Of a DNA stretch of 64,000 nucleotides, positions 8,391 to 17,933 are shown one piece after another. The notes under the pieces are model-generated. The model made no database searches, was not told where the DNA came from, and worked only from the letters and a program-made list of their open reading frames with translations. The position numbers and the translations under genes were made by a program. Source of the stretch: Haloechinothrix aidingensis. GTDB lineage: Bacteria > Actinomycetota > Actinomycetes > Mycobacteriales > Pseudonocardiaceae. The stretch lies in assembly GCF_013450155.1 (NCBI RefSeq), contig NZ_JACCKD010000003.1:186001-250000 (forward strand), in the 5' to 3' direction. The number at the start of each line of letters is the position of its first letter. The first letter of the stretch is position 1.

Positions 8391-9070
8391 CAGCGCACCT
8401 CCCCGCGCGAGCCTGCGTTCGGCCCCTGCTCGATGACCTTCGACACCGTGTGCGAGCGCTCGGAAACCGTGACGACGTATACCGAGTCGCCCTCGAGTAG
8501 CCGCTCGTCGTGGCCGGGCAGCACCGGCGCGGTGGAGCGGTGCAGGAACGCCACCCGGGCGCCGCTGGCCTCCTGCAGCTGGCCGACCGTGTGGCCCGCC
8601 CACGCGTCGTGCGGCCGCACCTGCAGCAGGGACACCTGGCCGGACGGGTCGCGCCAGGCGGGCGCCGCGCCGTCCGCGAGGAGCGTGTGCAGGAATCGAT
8701 CCGTCGTCCAGGGCACGGTCGCCACCGTCGGTATGCCCAGCCGCTCGTACACGGCGGCTCGCTTCTGGTCGTAGATGCGGGCCACCACGTGCGCCACGTG
8801 GAACGTCTCCCGGGCCACCCGCGCCGAGATGATGTTGGAGTTGTCCCCGCTCGAGACGGCCGCGAACGCCCCGGCCTCGCCGATGCCCGCCTCCCGCAAC
8901 GTCTCCTTGCTGAAGCCGTTGCCGAGGATCTGGTCGCCGTGAAAGTCCGTGCTCAGCCTGCGGAACGCGTCGAGGTCCTTGTCGATGACGGAGACGCTGT
9001 GCTCGAGCCGTTCGAGAGCGTTCGCCAGCGACGCGCCGACCCGTCCGCATCCCATGATGACCACGTGCAC
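8390..9070 (-). CDS. ceoB: Trk potassium uptake regulatory subunit (TrkA family), first copy
   Basis: A 226-aa TrkA/RCK protein, paralogous to the gene that follows it. It starts VHVVIMGCGRVGASLANALE with the GxGxxG motif at residues 7-12, then SVIDKD (acidic residue that selects NAD(H)), and GDNSNIISARVARE. An RCK_C domain occupies roughly residues 140-215 (QVSLLQVRPHDAWAGHTVGQL). The GTG at 9070 was chosen because the longer frame (to 9847) overlaps the divergent methyltransferase gene on the opposite strand. The two subunits probably form a hetero-octameric gating ring; this is inferred from the family. Confidence 0.88.
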   Translation of the reverse strand: MHVVIMGCGRVGASLANALERLEHSVSVIDKDLDAFRRLSTDFHGDQILGNGFSKETLREAGIGEAGAFAAVSSGDNSNIISARVARETFHVAHVVARIYDQKRAAVYERLGIPTVATVPWTTDRFLHTLLADGAAPAWRDPSGQVSLLQVRPHDAWAGHTVGQLQEASGARVAFLHRSTAPVLPGHDERLLEGDSVYVVTVSERSHTVSKVIEQGPNAGSRGEVR

Positions 9071-9262
9071 GCCGATGCCTCCTGTCGTGGTGGTGCCGCT
9101 CACGTTCAGGCTACTGTTCGGTCCCGGTGCCCCGCGTGCTGGATACCGTGCGGCTGGTGCGGGAGTCGGCCCTCCCGCGATCGCACAGTTGCCTGCCGTG
9201 CACGCTACGGGCGTCGCTACGCGCATGCGGGCCCGGTCGGACGGCGGAGAGGGAGTGAACGG

Positions 9263-10504
9263 TTGAGCGGCGACTGGACGGGGCAGCGTCTCGAGCTCGA
9301 GGTGGATGCCGTGGCGCACGGCGGCCACTGCGTGGGGCGGTACGAGGGGCGGGTCGTGTTCGTACGGCACGCGCTTCCGGGTGAGCTGGTCATCGCGGAG
9401 GTCACCGAGGACCGCGGGGGGTCGTTCTGCCGTGCCGAGGCTGTCGAGGTGCTGCGTGCGGCGCCGGGACGCGTGCAGCCGCCCTGCCCGCTGGCTGTCC
9501 CCGCCGGGTGCGGTGGGTGTGACTGGCAGCACGCGGACGCGCCGACGCAACGGCGCCTCAAGGCCGATGTGGTGCGCGAGCAGCTCAGCAGGCTCGCCGG
9601 GATCGACCGCGCGGTCGAGGTCGAGGAGCTGCCTGGCGGGACACTCGGGTGGCGCAGCAGGCTGCGGCTGGTTGCGGGCTCCGATGGCGGGCTCGGTTTC
9701 CGCGCATACCGCAGCCACCGGGTGGTGCCGGTCGAGGAACACGGCTGCCGGATCGCCGTGCCCGGATCCGTGGACGAGGTGCTCGGACGGAGCTGGCGAC
9801 CGGGCACCGAGGTCGCGGTGACCAGGGACTCCACGGGCGAGACGCACATCAGCGCGAGCGAGGGGCCCGGTGGGCGTGCGCGGCCTCAGCAGCTACGCGG
9901 CGGCACCGCACACGAGCGTGCCGCCGGCCGCGAGTGGCGCGTCGACGCGCACGGGTTCTGGCAGGTCCACCCCCATGCCGCCGGGACGCTCGCCGCTGTG
10001 GTCGGGGAGTGGGCCGGGGCATCGGCGGGTGCGCACACCTGGGACCTCTACGCCGGTGTCGGGCTGTTCGCCGCGGTACTCGCCGAGCAGGTCGGCCACT
10101 CGGGCAGCGTGCTCGCGGTGGAGAGCGCGCGCGGCGCGGTGGAGTCCGGGCGGCGCAACCTGGCCGACCTGCCGCAGGTGCGCTGGAAACGCGGCGCCGT
10201 ACACCGGGTCGTCGCCGCACGCCCCGCACGCGCGCCCGAGGTGGTCGTGCTCGACCCGCCACGTAAGGGCGCGGGCACCCGCGTGGTGCGGTCGATCGCC
10301 GGAGCCGGGGCACGCCGGGTGGTCTACGTCTCCTGCGATCCCGCCGCGCTGGCACGCGACCTCGCCACCTTCGCCGGTGCCGGTTACCGCCTGCGTGAGC
10401 TCCGCGCGTTCGACGCGTTCCCCATGACGCATCATGTGGAGTGTGTCGCGCTGCTGACGACCGAGCAGGCCGCGATGGACAGGGACGGCAGCACTTCCCA
10501 CTAG
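9263..10504 (+). CDS. TRAM-domain 23S rRNA/tRNA (uracil-5-)-methyltransferase
   Basis: A SAM-dependent RNA m5U methyltransferase of the RlmC/RlmD/TrmA family, 413 aa. An N-terminal TRAM domain (residues 1-60) is followed by cysteines 75, 83 and 86 (CPLAVPAGCGGC), which normally bind a 4Fe-4S cluster. The Rossmann domain carries LYAGVGLFAAVLAE. The catalytic segment has DPPRKGAG and YVSCDPAALARDL with the nucleophilic cysteine. The TTG start is preferred: a GGGAG sequence lies about nine bases upstream and the residues match the family N-terminus. It sits just upstream of dxs as Rv2689c does near dxs1. The target uridine cannot be deduced. Confidence 0.88.
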   Translation: MSGDWTGQRLELEVDAVAHGGHCVGRYEGRVVFVRHALPGELVIAEVTEDRGGSFCRAEAVEVLRAAPGRVQPPCPLAVPAGCGGCDWQHADAPTQRRLKADVVREQLSRLAGIDRAVEVEELPGGTLGWRSRLRLVAGSDGGLGFRAYRSHRVVPVEEHGCRIAVPGSVDEVLGRSWRPGTEVAVTRDSTGETHISASEGPGGRARPQQLRGGTAHERAAGREWRVDAHGFWQVHPHAAGTLAAVVGEWAGASAGAHTWDLYAGVGLFAAVLAEQVGHSGSVLAVESARGAVESGRRNLADLPQVRWKRGAVHRVVAARPARAPEVVVLDPPRKGAGTRVVRSIAGAGARRVVYVSCDPAALARDLATFAGAGYRLRELRAFDAFPMTHHVECVALLTTEQAAMDRDGSTSH

Positions 10505-10626
10505 ACTGGGGGATGTTCGTCGTTCGGTTGGGTCGAACACGGCTCCCGCTCAGCCGTGCCCGACCGGACTTCTGACACAAGCCTTCCGGGGCGGGGCGAG
10601 ATCGGTGATCGAAGCGAGGTGGAGCC

Positions 10627-12594
10627 GTGGCGTTGCTGAGTACGGTGCAAGGGCCGGACGACGTGAAGCGGATGAACCGGCACGAGCTGGTGGCGCTCGC
10701 GGCCGAGATCCGTGCCTTTCTCGTGGAGAAGGTACGCAAGACAGGCGGTCACCTCGGCCCCAACCTCGGCGTGGTCGAGCTGACGTTGGCACTGCACCGG
10801 GTGTTCGACTCCCCGCGGGATGCCGTCGTCTTCGATGTGGGGCACCAGAGTTACGTGCACAAGCTCGTCACCGGAAGGCAGGACGGCTTCGACGGTCTCA
10901 GACAGCGGGGCGGCATCGCGGGCTACCCGGCTCGCGAGGAGAGCGAGCACGACCTCGTGGAGAACAGCCACGCGTCGACCGCGCTGTCCTACGCGGACGG
11001 GCTGTCGAAGGCGTTCGAGCTCACCGGTGGCGGGCGTAGCGTCGTCGCCGTCGTCGGGGACGGGGCGTTGACCGGCGGTATGTCCTGGGAAGCGCTGAAC
11101 AACATCGCCGCGTCCCACCGGCCGCTGGTGATCGTCGTCAACGACAACGGGCGCTCGTACCTGCCGACCATCGGAGGCATCGCCGAGCGGCTGGCCGCGC
11201 TGCGGCTACGCCCCGGTTACGAGATCGTCCTGGAGAGCGGCAAGGAGCTGTTGCAGCGCACACCGGTGGTGGGTAAGCCGCTGTACGCCTTCGCGCACGC
11301 GGCCAAGGCCGGCCTGAAGGACGCGCTGAGCCCGCAGGCGCTGTTCTCCGACCTGGGGTTGAAGTACATCGGCCCGGTGGACGGCCACGACCTCGCGGCG
11401 ATGGAAACGGCGATGGCCAAGGCCAAGGCGTTCGGGGGCCCGGTCGTCGTGCACGCGGTCACGCAGAAGGGCTACGGGTACCCGCCCGCGGTGAATGACG
11501 AGACGGACCAGATGCATCAGACGGATGCGATCGACCCGAACACCGGAGCGCCTCCCGCCAAGGGCACGAGCTGGACATCGGTGTTCGGTGACGCCCTCGT
11601 CGAGATCGCCGACGAGCGTCCGGACGTCGTGGGTATCACCGCGGCCATGCTGCACTCGACCGGGCTGCACAAGATGTCCGCGCGGTACCCGGAGCGTGTC
11701 TTCGACGTGGGAATCGCCGAACAACATGCGGTGACCTCAGCCAGCGGCCTCGCCATGGGAGGAATGCACCCGGTGGTGGCGGTGTACTCCACGTTCCTCA
11801 ACCGGGCGTTCGACCAGATGCTGCTCGATGTCGGGCTGCACCACCAGCCGGTGACGTTCGTGCTGGACAGGGCGGGGATCACCGGCCCGGACGGGCCGAG
11901 CCACCACGGGATGTGGGACCTGTCGTTGCTGGGCACGGTGCCCGGTATGGCGGTCGCCGCGCCGCGTGACGCGGTAACCCTGCGCGAGGAGCTGCGCGAG
12001 GCCGTCGCCGTGTCGGACGGCCCGACCGCGCTGCGCTACTGCAAGGGCAGCGTCTCCGCCGAGGTGCCTGCGTCCCGCCGAGCCGGTACGGCCGACGTGC
12101 TGCGCGAGCCCGAGGGCGCAGGCCCCGGCGACGTGTTGCTGGTGACGGTCGGGGCGTTCGCCGAGCTGGGTCTCGCGGCGGCGGACAAGCTCTCCGCGCA
12201 GGGCATCGGGGTCACGGTCGTGGACCCGAGATGGATCCTGCCGGTCTCCGGCGATGTCGTGGACCTGGCCCGCGCGCATCGACTCGTCGTGACCGTGGAG
12301 GACAGCGGCAGGCACGGTGGGTTCGGGTCCGCGCTGGCCGGCGCGCTGCGGGATGCGGAATGCGATGTGCCGGTCCGCGACCTCGGGATACCGCAGGAGT
12401 ACCACGAGCACGCGTCGCGGTCCGAGCTGTTGGCGTCGTTCGGTCTCACCGCGCAGCACGTCGCGCGCCGGGTCACCGAATGGGTGGTCGACCGGTTCGG
12501 CTCGCGGGAGAGTGCGGTGGATGCCGAGCTCGACGACTCACCTTCCTCTCAGGACAGCTCACCTCCCTCTCAGGAAGGTATGGCACGCTGGTGA
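10627..12594 (+). CDS. dxs: 1-deoxy-D-xylulose-5-phosphate synthase
   Basis: A thiamine-diphosphate enzyme condensing pyruvate with glyceraldehyde-3-phosphate. It is the first and rate-setting step of the MEP isoprenoid pathway, in the cytosol as a dimer. At 655 aa it contains [16 protein letters not shown], the ThDP-binding [16 protein letters not shown] (about residue 144), and the transketolase-type catalytic Glu in [12 protein letters not shown] (about residue 366). The C-terminal [15 protein letters not shown] and transketolase_C domain are present. The GTG start follows GAGGTGGAG. The last 30 residues ([16 protein letters not shown]) form a low-complexity tail encoded by two 21-bp direct repeats. 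The response regulator gene starts one base after its stop. Confidence 0.97.
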   Translation: MALLSTVQGPDDVKRMNRHELVALAAEIRAFLVEKVRKTGGHLGPNLGVVELTLALHRVFDSPRDAVVFDVGHQSYVHKLVTGRQDGFDGLRQRGGIAGYPAREESEHDLVENSHASTALSYADGLSKAFELTGGGRSVVAVVGDGALTGGMSWEALNNIAASHRPLVIVVNDNGRSYLPTIGGIAERLAALRLRPGYEIVLESGKELLQRTPVVGKPLYAFAHAAKAGLKDALSPQALFSDLGLKYIGPVDGHDLAAMETAMAKAKAFGGPVVVHAVTQKGYGYPPAVNDETDQMHQTDAIDPNTGAPPAKGTSWTSVFGDALVEIADERPDVVGITAAMLHSTGLHKMSARYPERVFDVGIAEQHAVTSASGLAMGGMHPVVAVYSTFLNRAFDQMLLDVGLHHQPVTFVLDRAGITGPDGPSHHGMWDLSLLGTVPGMAVAAPRDAVTLREELREAVAVSDGPTALRYCKGSVSAEVPASRRAGTADVLREPEGAGPGDVLLVTVGAFAELGLAAADKLSAQGIGVTVVDPRWILPVSGDVVDLARAHRLVVTVEDSGRHGGFGSALAGALRDAECDVPVRDLGIPQEYHEHASRSELLASFGLTAQHVARRVTEWVVDRFGSRESAVDAELDDSPSSQDSSPPSQEGMARW

Positions 12595-12595
12595 C

Positions 12596-13285
12596 GTGCG
12601 AGTTCTGGTAGTCGAAGACGAGGAGCCACTGGCGGAGGCCGTGGCTCGGGGACTGCGTCGCGAGGGGATGGCTGTCGACGTCGCGTTCAACGGCGATGAC
12701 GCGCACGAGAAGGCGACGATCACCCGCTACGACGTCGTGGTGCTGGATCGCGACCTGCCCGGTATGTCCGGTGACACGCTCTGTGAGGAGATCGTCGGCT
12801 CCGGCGAGCTGACCAGGATCCTGATGCTCACGGCGAGCGGCACGGTCGAGGACCGCGTGGACGGGCTGTCCCTCGGGGCGGACGACTACCTGGCGAAACC
12901 GTTCGCCTTCGCCGAGCTGATCGCCCGGGTGCGGGCGCTGGCTCGCCGGTCCACCCCGGCGACGCCACCCGTGCTGCAGGCGGGGGACGTGCGCCTCGAC
13001 CCGGCGAGGCGCACCGTCGTACGCGACAGCGGCCCCATCGAGTTGACCCGCAAGGAGTTCGGCGTCCTCGAGGTGCTGCTTTCGGCGGCGGGATCGGTTG
13101 TCAGCAGCGAGGAACTACTCGAACGCGTCTGGGATGAGCATGCCGATCCGTTCACGACCACGGTTCGCGTGACGGTGATGACGCTGCGGAAGAAGCTGGG
13201 TGAGCCCGGCATCATCGAGACCGTCGTGGGATCCGGGTACCGCGTTCCGGAAGCGGACCAGGACGTTACTGTCACAGGGAACTGA
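12596..13285 (+). CDS. OmpR/PhoB-family response regulator
   Basis: A DNA-binding response regulator of 229 aa. The receiver domain has acidic residues 7-9 (VVEDEEPL), phospho-acceptor Asp51 (VVLDRDLPGMSG), Thr79 and Lys101 (DDYLAKPF). The C-terminal winged helix (about residues 127-222) carries ELTRKEFGVLEVLL and GSGYRV. The GTG start lies one base after the dxs stop, so translation may be coupled. The histidine kinase gene follows 28 bases downstream, making a complete two-component system. The stimulus is unknown; placement after dxs does not prove a link to isoprenoid synthesis. Confidence 0.92.
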   Translation: MRVLVVEDEEPLAEAVARGLRREGMAVDVAFNGDDAHEKATITRYDVVVLDRDLPGMSGDTLCEEIVGSGELTRILMLTASGTVEDRVDGLSLGADDYLAKPFAFAELIARVRALARRSTPATPPVLQAGDVRLDPARRTVVRDSGPIELTRKEFGVLEVLLSAAGSVVSSEELLERVWDEHADPFTTTVRVTVMTLRKKLGEPGIIETVVGSGYRVPEADQDVTVTGN

Positions 13286-13313
13286 CTCATCCGGCGCCGA
13301 TGTGGGACGCACA

Positions 13314-14453
13314 GTGACCAGAGGGCGCACGCTCCTTCCCGTGCAAGGGCTACGGGCTCGTATCACCCTGCTGTCCGTGCTGCTGGCGGCCGCGATCAGC
13401 GCCGTGCTGCTGGTGCTGGCGTGGCGGCTGGTGAGCGAGTCGGTCGCCGCGGTCCCGCAGATGCCGCCGGGAACGATCGTGCGCGTCGACGGGGTCGACG
13501 TCGAGGCGGCCGCGCTGGCCGAGTATCTACGTGACCAGGCACAATCCCGGGTGCTGCTGGTCGGTGCCGCCGCGTTCTCGTGCGTGGTACTCGCGGCGGG
13601 AATCCTCGCCTGGGCGCTGACGGCACATGTGTTGCGACCGCTGCGCGAGATCGCGAGCACGGCACAACGGTTGTCCGCGGAGTCGATGAACGAACGTATC
13701 GGGCCCGTTCGGCCCCGCGACGAGCTGGCCGAGCTCGCCGAGACGATCGACCAGATGCTGGACCGGCTCGAGGAGACGTTCGACGCGCAGCGCCGGTTCG
13801 TGGCCAACGCCAGTCACGAGCTCCGCACGCCGCTGACGGTGATGCGCACGGAGCTGGATGTGACGCTGGCTGATGAGAACGCCGACAACAGCGAGCTACG
13901 CAGGATGGCCGAGGTGGTGCGCTCGGCGAGCCAGCGTGCCGAACAGCTGGTCGGGGCGTTGCTGCTGCTGGCCCGGACGGACGGCGCGGAGCTGGCTGTG
14001 CGTGAACCGGTCGACCTGGCCGCGGTGGCGCGCAGCGCGTGGGAAGCCGTACGGGTCGAGGGCGAGCATCGTGAGCTGCGCGTCGAGTTCGACACTCCGG
14101 CCGCTCCGGCCGTCGGGGACCCGGCGTTGCTCGAACGTGTCGCCGGCAACCTGATGGAGAACGCGGTCCGGCACAACGTCGCCGGTGGTTGGATATCGGT
14201 GCGTACCACGGCCGAGTCGAGGACGTCGTCGTTGACGGTGCGCTCGTCGGGGCCGCTGATCGACCCCCAGGCGGTGTCCGAGCTGTTCGAGCCGTTCCGG
14301 CGTGGGGGCGTGGCACGCACCGGCCGGGGCAGCTCCGGGTTGGGCCTGTCGATCGTGCGGGCCGCCGTCGATGCTCACCACGGCAGTGTGGTGGCCGAGC
14401 CCGTCGTCGGCGGCGGGCTGTCAGTGACGGTGCAGCTGCCGAGTGCCCCGTGA
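13314..14453 (+). CDS. Sensor histidine kinase
   Basis: The membrane-bound partner of the preceding response regulator, about 379 aa. Two transmembrane helices (residues 16-40 and 80-104) bracket a short extracytoplasmic loop of about 40 residues. A HAMP domain (about 104-156) is followed by the H-box FVANASHELRTPLTVM with phospho-acceptor His168. The ATPase domain has the N-box NLMENAVRHN and G-box GRGSSGLGLSIV. The start is a GTG; another in-frame GTG at 13302 would add four residues. The small sensor loop suggests it detects membrane or envelope state, but this is only an inference. Confidence 0.9.
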   Translation: MTRGRTLLPVQGLRARITLLSVLLAAAISAVLLVLAWRLVSESVAAVPQMPPGTIVRVDGVDVEAAALAEYLRDQAQSRVLLVGAAAFSCVVLAAGILAWALTAHVLRPLREIASTAQRLSAESMNERIGPVRPRDELAELAETIDQMLDRLEETFDAQRRFVANASHELRTPLTVMRTELDVTLADENADNSELRRMAEVVRSASQRAEQLVGALLLLARTDGAELAVREPVDLAAVARSAWEAVRVEGEHRELRVEFDTPAAPAVGDPALLERVAGNLMENAVRHNVAGGWISVRTTAESRTSSLTVRSSGPLIDPQAVSELFEPFRRGGVARTGRGSSGLGLSIVRAAVDAHHGSVVAEPVVGGGLSVTVQLPSAP

Positions 14454-14485
14454 CGGGCGTGTCGACCCGCCGTGTCCGGGGCGAG

Positions 14486-14532
14486 CCGAGGGACTCCTCG
14501 GGTACTACATATGTATCGAAGGAGTCCTTCGG
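14486..14532. repeat. 47-bp palindromic element, copy 2 (core A)
   Basis: Arms CCGAGGGACTCCTCGGG (14486-14502) and TCGAAGGAGTCCTTCGG (14516-14532) flank the centre TACTACATATGTA. GGGGCGAG/CTCGCCCC lengthens the stem on the outside (14478-14540). It lies between the convergent histidine kinase and VanW genes, where it could terminate both transcripts. Confidence 0.9.
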
Positions 14533-14550
14533 CTCGCCCCCGAGCAACCG

Positions 14551-16554
14551 TTAGTCGCTTCCGGCGCCGCCGTCACCGTCGCCGCCGCCCTCGGCACCGG
14601 CACCGCCATCGCCGTCGTCAGCGTCCCCGCCGCCGTCGCCATCGCCACCACTGCTATCACCGGAGTCCCCGTCCCCGTCGCCGGAGCCGTCGTCCCCGTT
14701 GCCGGAGCCGTCGTCGCCATCGCCGGAGCCGTCGTCCCCGGAACCGCCGTCACTGGAGTCCTCGTCACCACTGTCGCCATCGGAGCCGTCGTCCGGCTCG
14801 CGAGTGGGTGTCGGCGAGGGTTCCGGTGGCGGTGCGCAGCGCACGGTGGGCTGCGGGTTGTAGACGACCGTGCGTTCCTCCCGGTCCACCTCATTGCCGT
14901 CGAGGTCACGGATGATGCGGGTGTCCGTGGCGGTGAATCCCCGTGAGCCGTTACTCGGGCTGCACTCCTCGCCGTACGGGATCGTGCGGACCTTCGGGCT
15001 GGTGAAGTTCGTTTTCGGGCCGGTAACCGACTCCACCTCGTAGTGCTCGGTGCCCCAGATGCGCACCGTGATCTCCTCCGGCGTCCACTCCGTCTCGATC
15101 GCGACGCCGGTCGGGTGCTCGTTGCGGAACTCGAGGTCGATCACGCTGCTGCCATCGGGGTTCTGGTACACCGTGGCTTCCCTGGCGACGGGGTACCTGC
15201 TGATGTAGTAGCTGTGCTCGGTGTGCTCCACATCGGTCATGGCGGCGAAATACGCCGCGTTGTACAGGGTCGTGGCGAACTGGGAGATACCGCCGCCGAC
15301 GGCCCGGGACGGCTGACCCTGTTCGATGATCCCGGCAGAGACATAGCCCTCATCCGTGCCGCGCGGCCCGGTGAACTCGTTGAGGCTGAACGACTCGCCC
15401 GGGGGGATGATCACCCCGTTCACTTCCTCGGCCACGGTGCGGATGTTGACGCCCGAGTCCGGGGCGAAACCACTCGTGGAGAACTCGCCGACGACTTCCT
15501 CGATGCCGAGCTCGCCGGCCTCGCTCGTGGTCACCTCGGCCGGTTCGTCCCGGTAGGCGACCTCGACGTCGCGCCCGTCGGTGGGCAGTGTGGCGAGCAG
15601 GGCGTCCGCGGTGTCCGCCCAGTCGAGGCGCTGCCCGTCGACCGAGGGTTCGACGGTAGGCGTGTCGTCGTCGAAGCTCATGGTCGCGTTCCGGCTCTCC
15701 TGTTCCGTCTCGGCGAGCTCGGTGCCGACCACGCTGTCGAGGTCCTCCGCCGCGACGTCAGCGGCGAGACCTCCCTCGCCGTCCGGCTCGAAGGACAGCA
15801 GGTTCGCGATCTCGGCGGGCTCCAGGGTGACGGTGTGGCCGTCGCCCACCAGGTCCACGGCCCCGGCTACGGCCGGCCGCGCGACCTTGGTCAGGGCCGT
15901 GCGCACGCCTTCGGCCGTGGTCCGCGTCGGCTGCTCGTCGACGGGTAGCGCGATGACCTCGCCGTGCACCCAGTCGTCGAACACGGTCCGCACGGCCGCG
16001 TCGACGTCCAGCTCTCGCCCGGAGACGGGGAGTACCGCTTTCGGCTCAGTACCGTCGAACTCGATGTCGCCCTCGACATGCTCGCGCTGGACCTCCTCGC
16101 GCAGCGCGGCCAGCTCGTCGGCGAGTGCCGAGTCGTCACCGGTCACCACGGGATCGACGTCTCGCCGCGTGAACAGGGAGGTCAACCAGGCGACGGGGGA
16201 GGACGGCCGCGCGGCTGCCTCGTCGACCGTGGCTTCCCAGTCGCCGGTGACCCCGACCCGCTCGGGGTCGACCGTCAGGTCCGAGTCGCCTGCCCGTACG
16301 CGGGCCGGGTCGTCGAGATGCGGCTGGAGTCGCTCGCGCAACGTCTCGACAGCAGCCTCCTTGCCGAGCCCGCCCACATCGACCCCGGCGACGGATACGG
16401 CAGGTGGCAGCTGCTGCGATGAGGTGAACAGATCCAGGAGGTATACGGCCCCGAGAATCCACGCGGCACCGGCGATCACCGACAACAGCCGTGCGCGCCA
16501 TCGGACCGGGGGCTGCCGCGAGTCCGCGGGCGCGTCGTTGGGCTCGCCCAGCAT
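14551..16554 (-). CDS. VanW family surface protein with peptidoglycan-binding-like repeats
   Basis: An exported, membrane-anchored protein of 667 aa. One N-terminal transmembrane helix (about residues 20-42, ARLLSVIAGAAWILGAVYLL) acts as signal anchor. Two PG_binding_4-like segments follow, roughly residues 60-190 and 200-330 (SVAGVDVGGLGKEAAVETL and related). The VanW domain (about 400-540) has FSLNEFTGPRGTDEGYV and GGGISQFATTLYNAAYFA. The last 80 residues are a Gly/Ser/Asp-rich tail, probably disordered and strongly acidic. The ATG at 16554 follows GGGAGGGAGG. VanW proteins accompany glycopeptide-resistance clusters, but most actinobacterial copies are standalone cell-wall proteins of unknown activity. 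Confidence 0.85.
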   Translation of the reverse strand: MLGEPNDAPADSRQPPVRWRARLLSVIAGAAWILGAVYLLDLFTSSQQLPPAVSVAGVDVGGLGKEAAVETLRERLQPHLDDPARVRAGDSDLTVDPERVGVTGDWEATVDEAAARPSSPVAWLTSLFTRRDVDPVVTGDDSALADELAALREEVQREHVEGDIEFDGTEPKAVLPVSGRELDVDAAVRTVFDDWVHGEVIALPVDEQPTRTTAEGVRTALTKVARPAVAGAVDLVGDGHTVTLEPAEIANLLSFEPDGEGGLAADVAAEDLDSVVGTELAETEQESRNATMSFDDDTPTVEPSVDGQRLDWADTADALLATLPTDGRDVEVAYRDEPAEVTTSEAGELGIEEVVGEFSTSGFAPDSGVNIRTVAEEVNGVIIPPGESFSLNEFTGPRGTDEGYVSAGIIEQGQPSRAVGGGISQFATTLYNAAYFAAMTDVEHTEHSYYISRYPVAREATVYQNPDGSSVIDLEFRNEHPTGVAIETEWTPEEITVRIWGTEHYEVESVTGPKTNFTSPKVRTIPYGEECSPSNGSRGFTATDTRIIRDLDGNEVDREERTVVYNPQPTVRCAPPPEPSPTPTREPDDGSDGDSGDEDSSDGGSGDDGSGDGDDGSGNGDDGSGDGDGDSGDSSGGDGDGGGDADDGDGGAGAEGGGDGDGGAGSD

Positions 16555-16918
16555 CCGTACGAGTCCTCCCTCCCAGCGCGAGGCACACCACTCTCGTCCC
16601 CCGCGGTCACGGCACGGTGCGCACGCGCCACACCATGTCGAGCGCCGTCGACACAGCCTAGTGCACCCCGATTCCGGACGTATCACGTGTCTCCGGTCGC
16701 GCTGTCCTGCGGCCGGAGCTCTCGCATCGCATGCGCGACGATTCCACGTGGCCGGGCCGGAGCCGCGGGCGTACGCGGGTGTCGCGCCTGCCCGTGGGTA
16801 CCGCCGCCGCGGGCCGGTGAGCAGGTGAAACGGTACGTCCGTGCCGTTTTGCGGTCTCCGGTAGCTCTGGAAGAATCCCTCCCGCGCAGCAGCTCGTCGC
16901 GATCGCTGGAGGCGGCCG
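16555..16918. other. Divergent intergenic region (VanW / Usp)
   Basis: These 364 bases separate the start codons of two divergent genes and contain no supported coding frame. They presumably carry both promoters. No clear promoter hexamers, palindromes or RNA structures were recognised. Confidence 0.4.
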
Positions 16919-17848
16919 GTGAACAGGTCCGAGTACGGTCCCGAGCACGCCCGGCCGGGACCGGTCGTGGTGGGCGTGGACGGCTCGGAGGCGGCAGGGC
17001 GCGCGGTGCAGTGGGCCGCACACGAGGCGCGCAGCCATCACGCGCCCCTGCACATCGTGCACGCCATCGGCGTTCCGGACTTCTTTCCCGGAGGGGCGAT
17101 CTCGCCGTCCACCGAGCTGTTCCACCTCCTCGAACGCGACGGCGATGCGGTACTCGCCGAGGCTCGTGAGCTGGCCGAGAGTATCGCGCCGGAGGTGCCC
17201 ATCCGGGCCGAGTCGTTGACGGACTCGCCGGTGGTGACGCTGATCGACCACTCGACGCACGCCCGGTGTGTCGTGCTCGGCGAGTCCGGCAGGGGAGCGT
17301 TCACCGGGGCGCTGCTCGGTTCGACGACGATCGCTCTCGCGGCGCACGCGCACTGCCCGGTGATCACGGTGCGCGGCCCGGCGGAACGTTCACCGGCAGG
17401 CGTGGTCGTTGTCGGGGTCGACGGCAGCGACCTCAGCGATGACGCTCTCGGTTGCGCGTTCGAGCAGGCCGCTTTCCGGGAGGCAAGGCTCGTGGCCGTG
17501 CACGCGTGGAACGACTCCGATCCGGAGGAGCTGTTCAGCGAGTCACGTGTGACGTTCGAATGGGAGCCGCTCGCCGAGGCCGAGCACCGGGTGCTCGCCG
17601 AGCGGCTGGCGGGATGGTCCGAGCGTTACCCGGACGTGCCGGTCGAGCGGGACCTGGTGCGCGCGAAGCCTCGACAGCGATTGCTCGAGTGGAGCGCAGC
17701 CGCCGACCTCGTCGTCGTGGGGTGTCGCGGCAGGGGCGGGTTCCGCGGCATGTTGCTCGGTTCGACGAGCCAGGCACTCGTGCATCACGCGGAGTGCCCG
17801 GTGATGGTCGTGCGCCGGCACTGCGCGACGGCCCCGCAGGCTCCGTGA
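16919..17848 (+). CDS. Tandem-domain universal stress protein
   Basis: A 309-aa cytosolic protein made of two Usp domains (about residues 14-150 and 160-300). Each opens with a hydrophobic strand and acidic residue (VVVGVDGSEAA; VVVVGVDGSDLS). Each ends with an intact ATP-binding signature, GESGRGAFTGALLGSTT in the first and GCRGRGGFRGMLLGSTS in the second. Both halves are therefore expected to bind ATP. Homologues in mycobacteria respond to hypoxia and stationary phase through DosR; no DosR box was recognised here. The start is a GTG. A strong hairpin terminator follows. Confidence 0.93.
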   Translation: MNRSEYGPEHARPGPVVVGVDGSEAAGRAVQWAAHEARSHHAPLHIVHAIGVPDFFPGGAISPSTELFHLLERDGDAVLAEARELAESIAPEVPIRAESLTDSPVVTLIDHSTHARCVVLGESGRGAFTGALLGSTTIALAAHAHCPVITVRGPAERSPAGVVVVGVDGSDLSDDALGCAFEQAAFREARLVAVHAWNDSDPEELFSESRVTFEWEPLAEAEHRVLAERLAGWSERYPDVPVERDLVRAKPRQRLLEWSAAADLVVVGCRGRGGFRGMLLGSTSQALVHHAECPVMVVRRHCATAPQAP

Positions 17849-17875
17849 CTCCGGTCCCGTGACTCACGGGTAGGA

Positions 17876-17907
17876 GCGGCCTACCGGCGACGCTGACGGT
17901 AGGCCGC
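17876..17907. terminator. Bidirectional hairpin terminator between usp and gltD
   Basis: A perfect 11-bp stem GCGGCCTACCG / CGGTAGGCCGC encloses a 10-nt loop in the gap between two convergent genes. No strong U-tract is present on either side, though TTTGG follows shortly on the plus strand. Confidence 0.7.
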
Positions 17908-17933
17908 AGCTTTGGTGTGCGTGCGCGACCGCT

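Noticed and set aside
17876-17907. Sixth copy of the 47-bp palindrome family
   Set aside because: The stem is 11 bp with a 10-nt loop and lacks CCGAA/TTCGG arm structure; it is an ordinary terminator, as are the hairpins at 51601, 61542 and 63806.
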